The notes under the pieces were generated by a model, which was given only the letters and a program-made list of their open reading frames with translations, had not been told where the DNA came from and made no database searches. 64,000 nt of DNA, from positions 29,558 through 93,557 of the forward strand of contig JAKQEQ010000069.1 of NCBI GenBank assembly GCA_029556545.1. The letters run 5' to 3'. Shown piece after piece: positions 61,913-64,000 of this stretch. The stretch's first letter is position 1; the number at the start of each line of letters is the position of its first letter. This DNA comes from Candidatus Hydrogenedentota bacterium. GTDB taxonomy: Bacteria; Hydrogenedentota; Hydrogenedentia; Hydrogenedentales; JAGMZX01. The position numbers and the translations under genes were made by a program.

Positions 61913-63994
61913 ATGACAGGGCAAGAACGGGCATATACACGACTGGTCGCAGGACTCTGCTGTGGTCTGTTGCTGTCGGCGGAAGCCGTTTTCGCCCAAC
62001 CCGGCGAGGGGGAATCCGCCGAAGGCGGAGAAGGCGAGTCCGTCGAAATCTGCGCGCCCCAGTGCGACGTCGGGTGTGCCGGGGATGCGCTCGAGGTCCG
62101 ATTCGAGGCGGCGCTGCGGCGCGTCTTTGAACTCATGGACGCCCTGATCGGCGGATACCCGGCGGAAACCACCGACTTCGACGGCAACGGCATTATCGAC
62201 GTGCATCACGCGCGCCTCCTGGACCGCGTCCTGGCCAACCCGGTGCTGCCCGCCCATTGCTGCGTGCGTGTCGCGTGGGAGATTAATCGGCCCATTGCGC
62301 AGGCATACGTGGACCAGCTCAGCGCGCATCCCGAAGGGTCCATTGTCGTATTTCTCATAACCGCGGAACTCTTGCTCGATCTCTTCACGGGCCTCGGCAC
62401 CGGCGGCGAGGACAGCACGATTGCCGCGATTCTCGCGCTCCTCGAAGAGGCCGACCTCGGTATTCCGCTGCCGGACCTTTCCCAAGTCAACCGCACGGCG
62501 CTGCCGTATCTCGCGTCGGACGGCGACCTCGACCGCGACGGCGTCTGCAATCTGGCGGAGTTCAACGCGCACCCCGGCGACCCGGACGCCGCAATCGAGG
62601 CCGCCATGAATCCGGCCGTAACGGAAGACGGCGGCGGCTGCCCCGAGGAATGCCCGGTCTACGAGGACTTCGAGCCCGCCGAGGGTGAGGGTGAAGGCGA
62701 AGGCGAGCCGACGGGATGCGCCGGCATCTGCGTTCGCGACTGGTCCATGGGCTGCTCCGCCGACGACGATCCGCCGGTCCAGAATTGGTGGGCCGGCGCC
62801 GGCGTGACGGACGTGACCTTCATCGCATTCGGGGACTGCCAGACCGACAGCGGCGCGCCGGACAAGAACGATCTCCATGCGCTGGCCATCAATGGCGTGG
62901 ACCAGGGACTGCACTGGCCCGAGGTTCCCTTCGGCTTCCACGAGCCCGTTAGCCGCGTGCGCGGGGTCCTTATGGCGGGCGACATCACCCACCATGGCCG
63001 CGACGGGCGCTACGGCACGCCCGACAATGTCAAGGAGTTCACGGATATCTACGGCCTGTGCGGCAACCAGATCATGAAGTTCCCCATATTCGAGGGTTAC
63101 GGCAACCATGACTACTTCGTCTATGACCACCTCGGGTACCGTATCCCGGAAGACCACCCGGCGGCGGACATGGTCGCGCTGCGCAACCCCTATCGCGTGG
63201 GCCTCGTCAACGTCGCCCCCGATATGGACGGGCACTATTCCTGGGACTGGGACAACGTTCATCTTGTGCAAGTCAACTTGTGTCCCTCCGACGTCGTGCC
63301 CGTCAGCGACGTTCCCGGCAAGAATGACCCGCGCAGTGCGCTGACCTTCCTGCGCGAAGACCTCGAAACCCACGTGAAGGGCACGAACAAGCGTGTCATC
63401 GTCATTTCCCATTACGGCTTCTATGCGGGCTGGGACTTCAGCGGCTGGTGGACGGTCGACGAGGCGAACGAGTACCTCGACGCGATTCAGGATTACGACG
63501 TGATCGCCCATATTCACGGGCACGCGCACAACACCGACTACTACCTTTGGAACGGGCTCCACGTGTTCAATGTCGGTTCGCCATATTACGCCACCCCCCG
63601 GTGGAACCCCGACGGTCGAGGCCGCTTCGCCATCTTTCGAATTACGAACGACACGCTGTATGCGGGCGACGCCGCGTGGCATCCGAGCGCGCCGGGAACC
63701 GACATCCTTTTTCCGTCGCGCTGGTGGGCGGTCATCCCCCTGAACGAGTTGTCGGGCGAAGGTGAGGGCGAAGGCGAAGGCGAAGGCGAAGGGGAAGGCG
63801 AAGGTGAGGGTGAAGGCGAAGGCGAGGGCGAAGGCGAGGGCGAGGGCGAAGGCGAGGGCGAGGGCGAGGGCGAGGGCGAAATCGATTGTCGCGGCGAAAC
63901 CGGCAAAGTCGGTGCAGCCGGATCGTCAATCGCGGCCGCGCCGATGGCATCGACATTGCTCTTGCTGTTGCTGTTTATGCGGCCGCGCCGATGA
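61913..63994 (+). CDS. Secreted metallophosphoesterase with long Gly-Glu stalk and membrane tail
   Basis: 693 residues from ATG 61913 (GGGGAGG upstream). Signal peptide RLVAGLCCGLLLSAEAVFA. Two calcium-loop motifs (TDFDGNGIIDVHHARLL near 89, DGDLDRDGVCNLAEFN near 203) are dockerin-like. A calcineurin-type phosphoesterase domain (about 295-600) has FGDCQTD, MAGDITHHG, YGNHDYF, ISHYGF and HIHGHAHN, so both metal sites are intact. A (Gly-Glu)n stalk (about 614-657) leads to a short C-terminal helix ending RPRR, a GlyGly-CTERM-like sorting signal. It is likely displayed on the surface and cleaves phosphate esters. Confidence 0.88.
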   Translation: MTGQERAYTRLVAGLCCGLLLSAEAVFAQPGEGESAEGGEGESVEICAPQCDVGCAGDALEVRFEAALRRVFELMDALIGGYPAETTDFDGNGIIDVHHARLLDRVLANPVLPAHCCVRVAWEINRPIAQAYVDQLSAHPEGSIVVFLITAELLLDLFTGLGTGGEDSTIAAILALLEEADLGIPLPDLSQVNRTALPYLASDGDLDRDGVCNLAEFNAHPGDPDAAIEAAMNPAVTEDGGGCPEECPVYEDFEPAEGEGEGEGEPTGCAGICVRDWSMGCSADDDPPVQNWWAGAGVTDVTFIAFGDCQTDSGAPDKNDLHALAINGVDQGLHWPEVPFGFHEPVSRVRGVLMAGDITHHGRDGRYGTPDNVKEFTDIYGLCGNQIMKFPIFEGYGNHDYFVYDHLGYRIPEDHPAADMVALRNPYRVGLVNVAPDMDGHYSWDWDNVHLVQVNLCPSDVVPVSDVPGKNDPRSALTFLREDLETHVKGTNKRVIVISHYGFYAGWDFSGWWTVDEANEYLDAIQDYDVIAHIHGHAHNTDYYLWNGLHVFNVGSPYYATPRWNPDGRGRFAIFRITNDTLYAGDAAWHPSAPGTDILFPSRWWAVIPLNELSGEGEGEGEGEGEGEGEGEGEGEGEGEGEGEGEGEGEGEGEGEIDCRGETGKVGAAGSSIAAAPMASTLLLLLLFMRPRR
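63753..63882 (+). repeat. Hexanucleotide minisatellite encoding Gly-Glu stalk
   Basis: About 130 bp of GGCGAA / GGCGAG / GGTGAG units. The period of six keeps Gly-Glu in frame whatever the copy number, so stalk length can change without frameshift. A shorter tract of the same type lies at about 26340-26393 in the stalk protein gene. Confidence 0.85.
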
Positions 63995-64000
63995 TTTTTA

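Overview
The window is GC-rich, densely coding bacterial chromosome. Its hallmarks are secreted proteins with long (Gly-Glu)n stalks and C-terminal membrane/Arg-rich sorting tails, many secreted carbohydrate-active proteins, and intergenic spaces filled with short dispersed repeats. Together they point to a heterotroph of the Candidatus Hydrogenedentota / PVC-like type. This placement is inference from gene content and style; no rRNA or other phylogenetic marker is present. I found no tRNA, rRNA, CRISPR array or insertion sequence.

Layout. 1-1226: N-terminal part of a B12-binding-type radical SAM protein, cut by the window edge. 1302-5868: an accessory patch on the minus strand, in part visibly less GC-rich. 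It holds a putative PD-(D/E)XK nuclease, a Ser/Thr kinase carrying three DUF1566 (lectin-like) repeats, and a PIN-domain toxin/antitoxin pair. Each kinase repeat contains a 60-nt block with the codon signature of diversity-generating retroelement (DGR) mutagenesis. 6220-12984: an orphan sugar ABC permease, a caspase-like DUF6642 protein, and a three-gene cluster for extracellular glycan work (parallel beta-helix protein, unknown secreted protein, sialidase). 13280-17072: an antitoxin with a beheaded PIN toxin, a Tat-exported aldo/keto reductase, a lactonase, an RND-transporter remnant and a TPR protein. 17053-25872: miaB, an ExeA-like ATPase with an unknown partner, an FHA-GAF-HD-GYP signalling protein and a sigma-54 activator. 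25964-30874: a Gly-Glu-stalk surface protein, a 731-bp repeat-rich spacer, a 41-residue membrane peptide gene, a polytopic acyltransferase-like protein and a vWA-OmpA lipoprotein.

30971-33985: two aromatic-pathway genes, a shikimate kinase-chorismate synthase fusion followed upstream by aroA. 34191-40835: a four-gene heavy-metal efflux cluster (Cys-rich secreted protein, CzcC, CzcB, CzcA). 41040-47487: nucleotidyltransferase, PfkB kinase, ROK kinase, gltX, a fumarylacetoacetase-family enzyme and a GT2 glycosyltransferase. 47818-54951: rimO, ankyrin and HEAT-repeat proteins, a GT2-TPR protein, an unknown secreted protein and a GH16-like lipoprotein. 55084-63994: a giant PQQ-propeller protein with an embedded methyltransferase fold and a malectin domain, a DUF2961 (GH172-like) protein, a TauE/SafE permease and a Gly-Glu-stalk metallophosphoesterase.

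The most promising signal is the triplicated DGR-like variable block in the predicted cytosolic kinase next to a nuclease. Neither the retroelement reverse transcriptase nor the template repeat is in this window, so diversification would have to act in trans. A second theme is that dispersed intergenic repeats have been absorbed in frame into real proteins (CzcA, the PQQ protein, the RimO tail).
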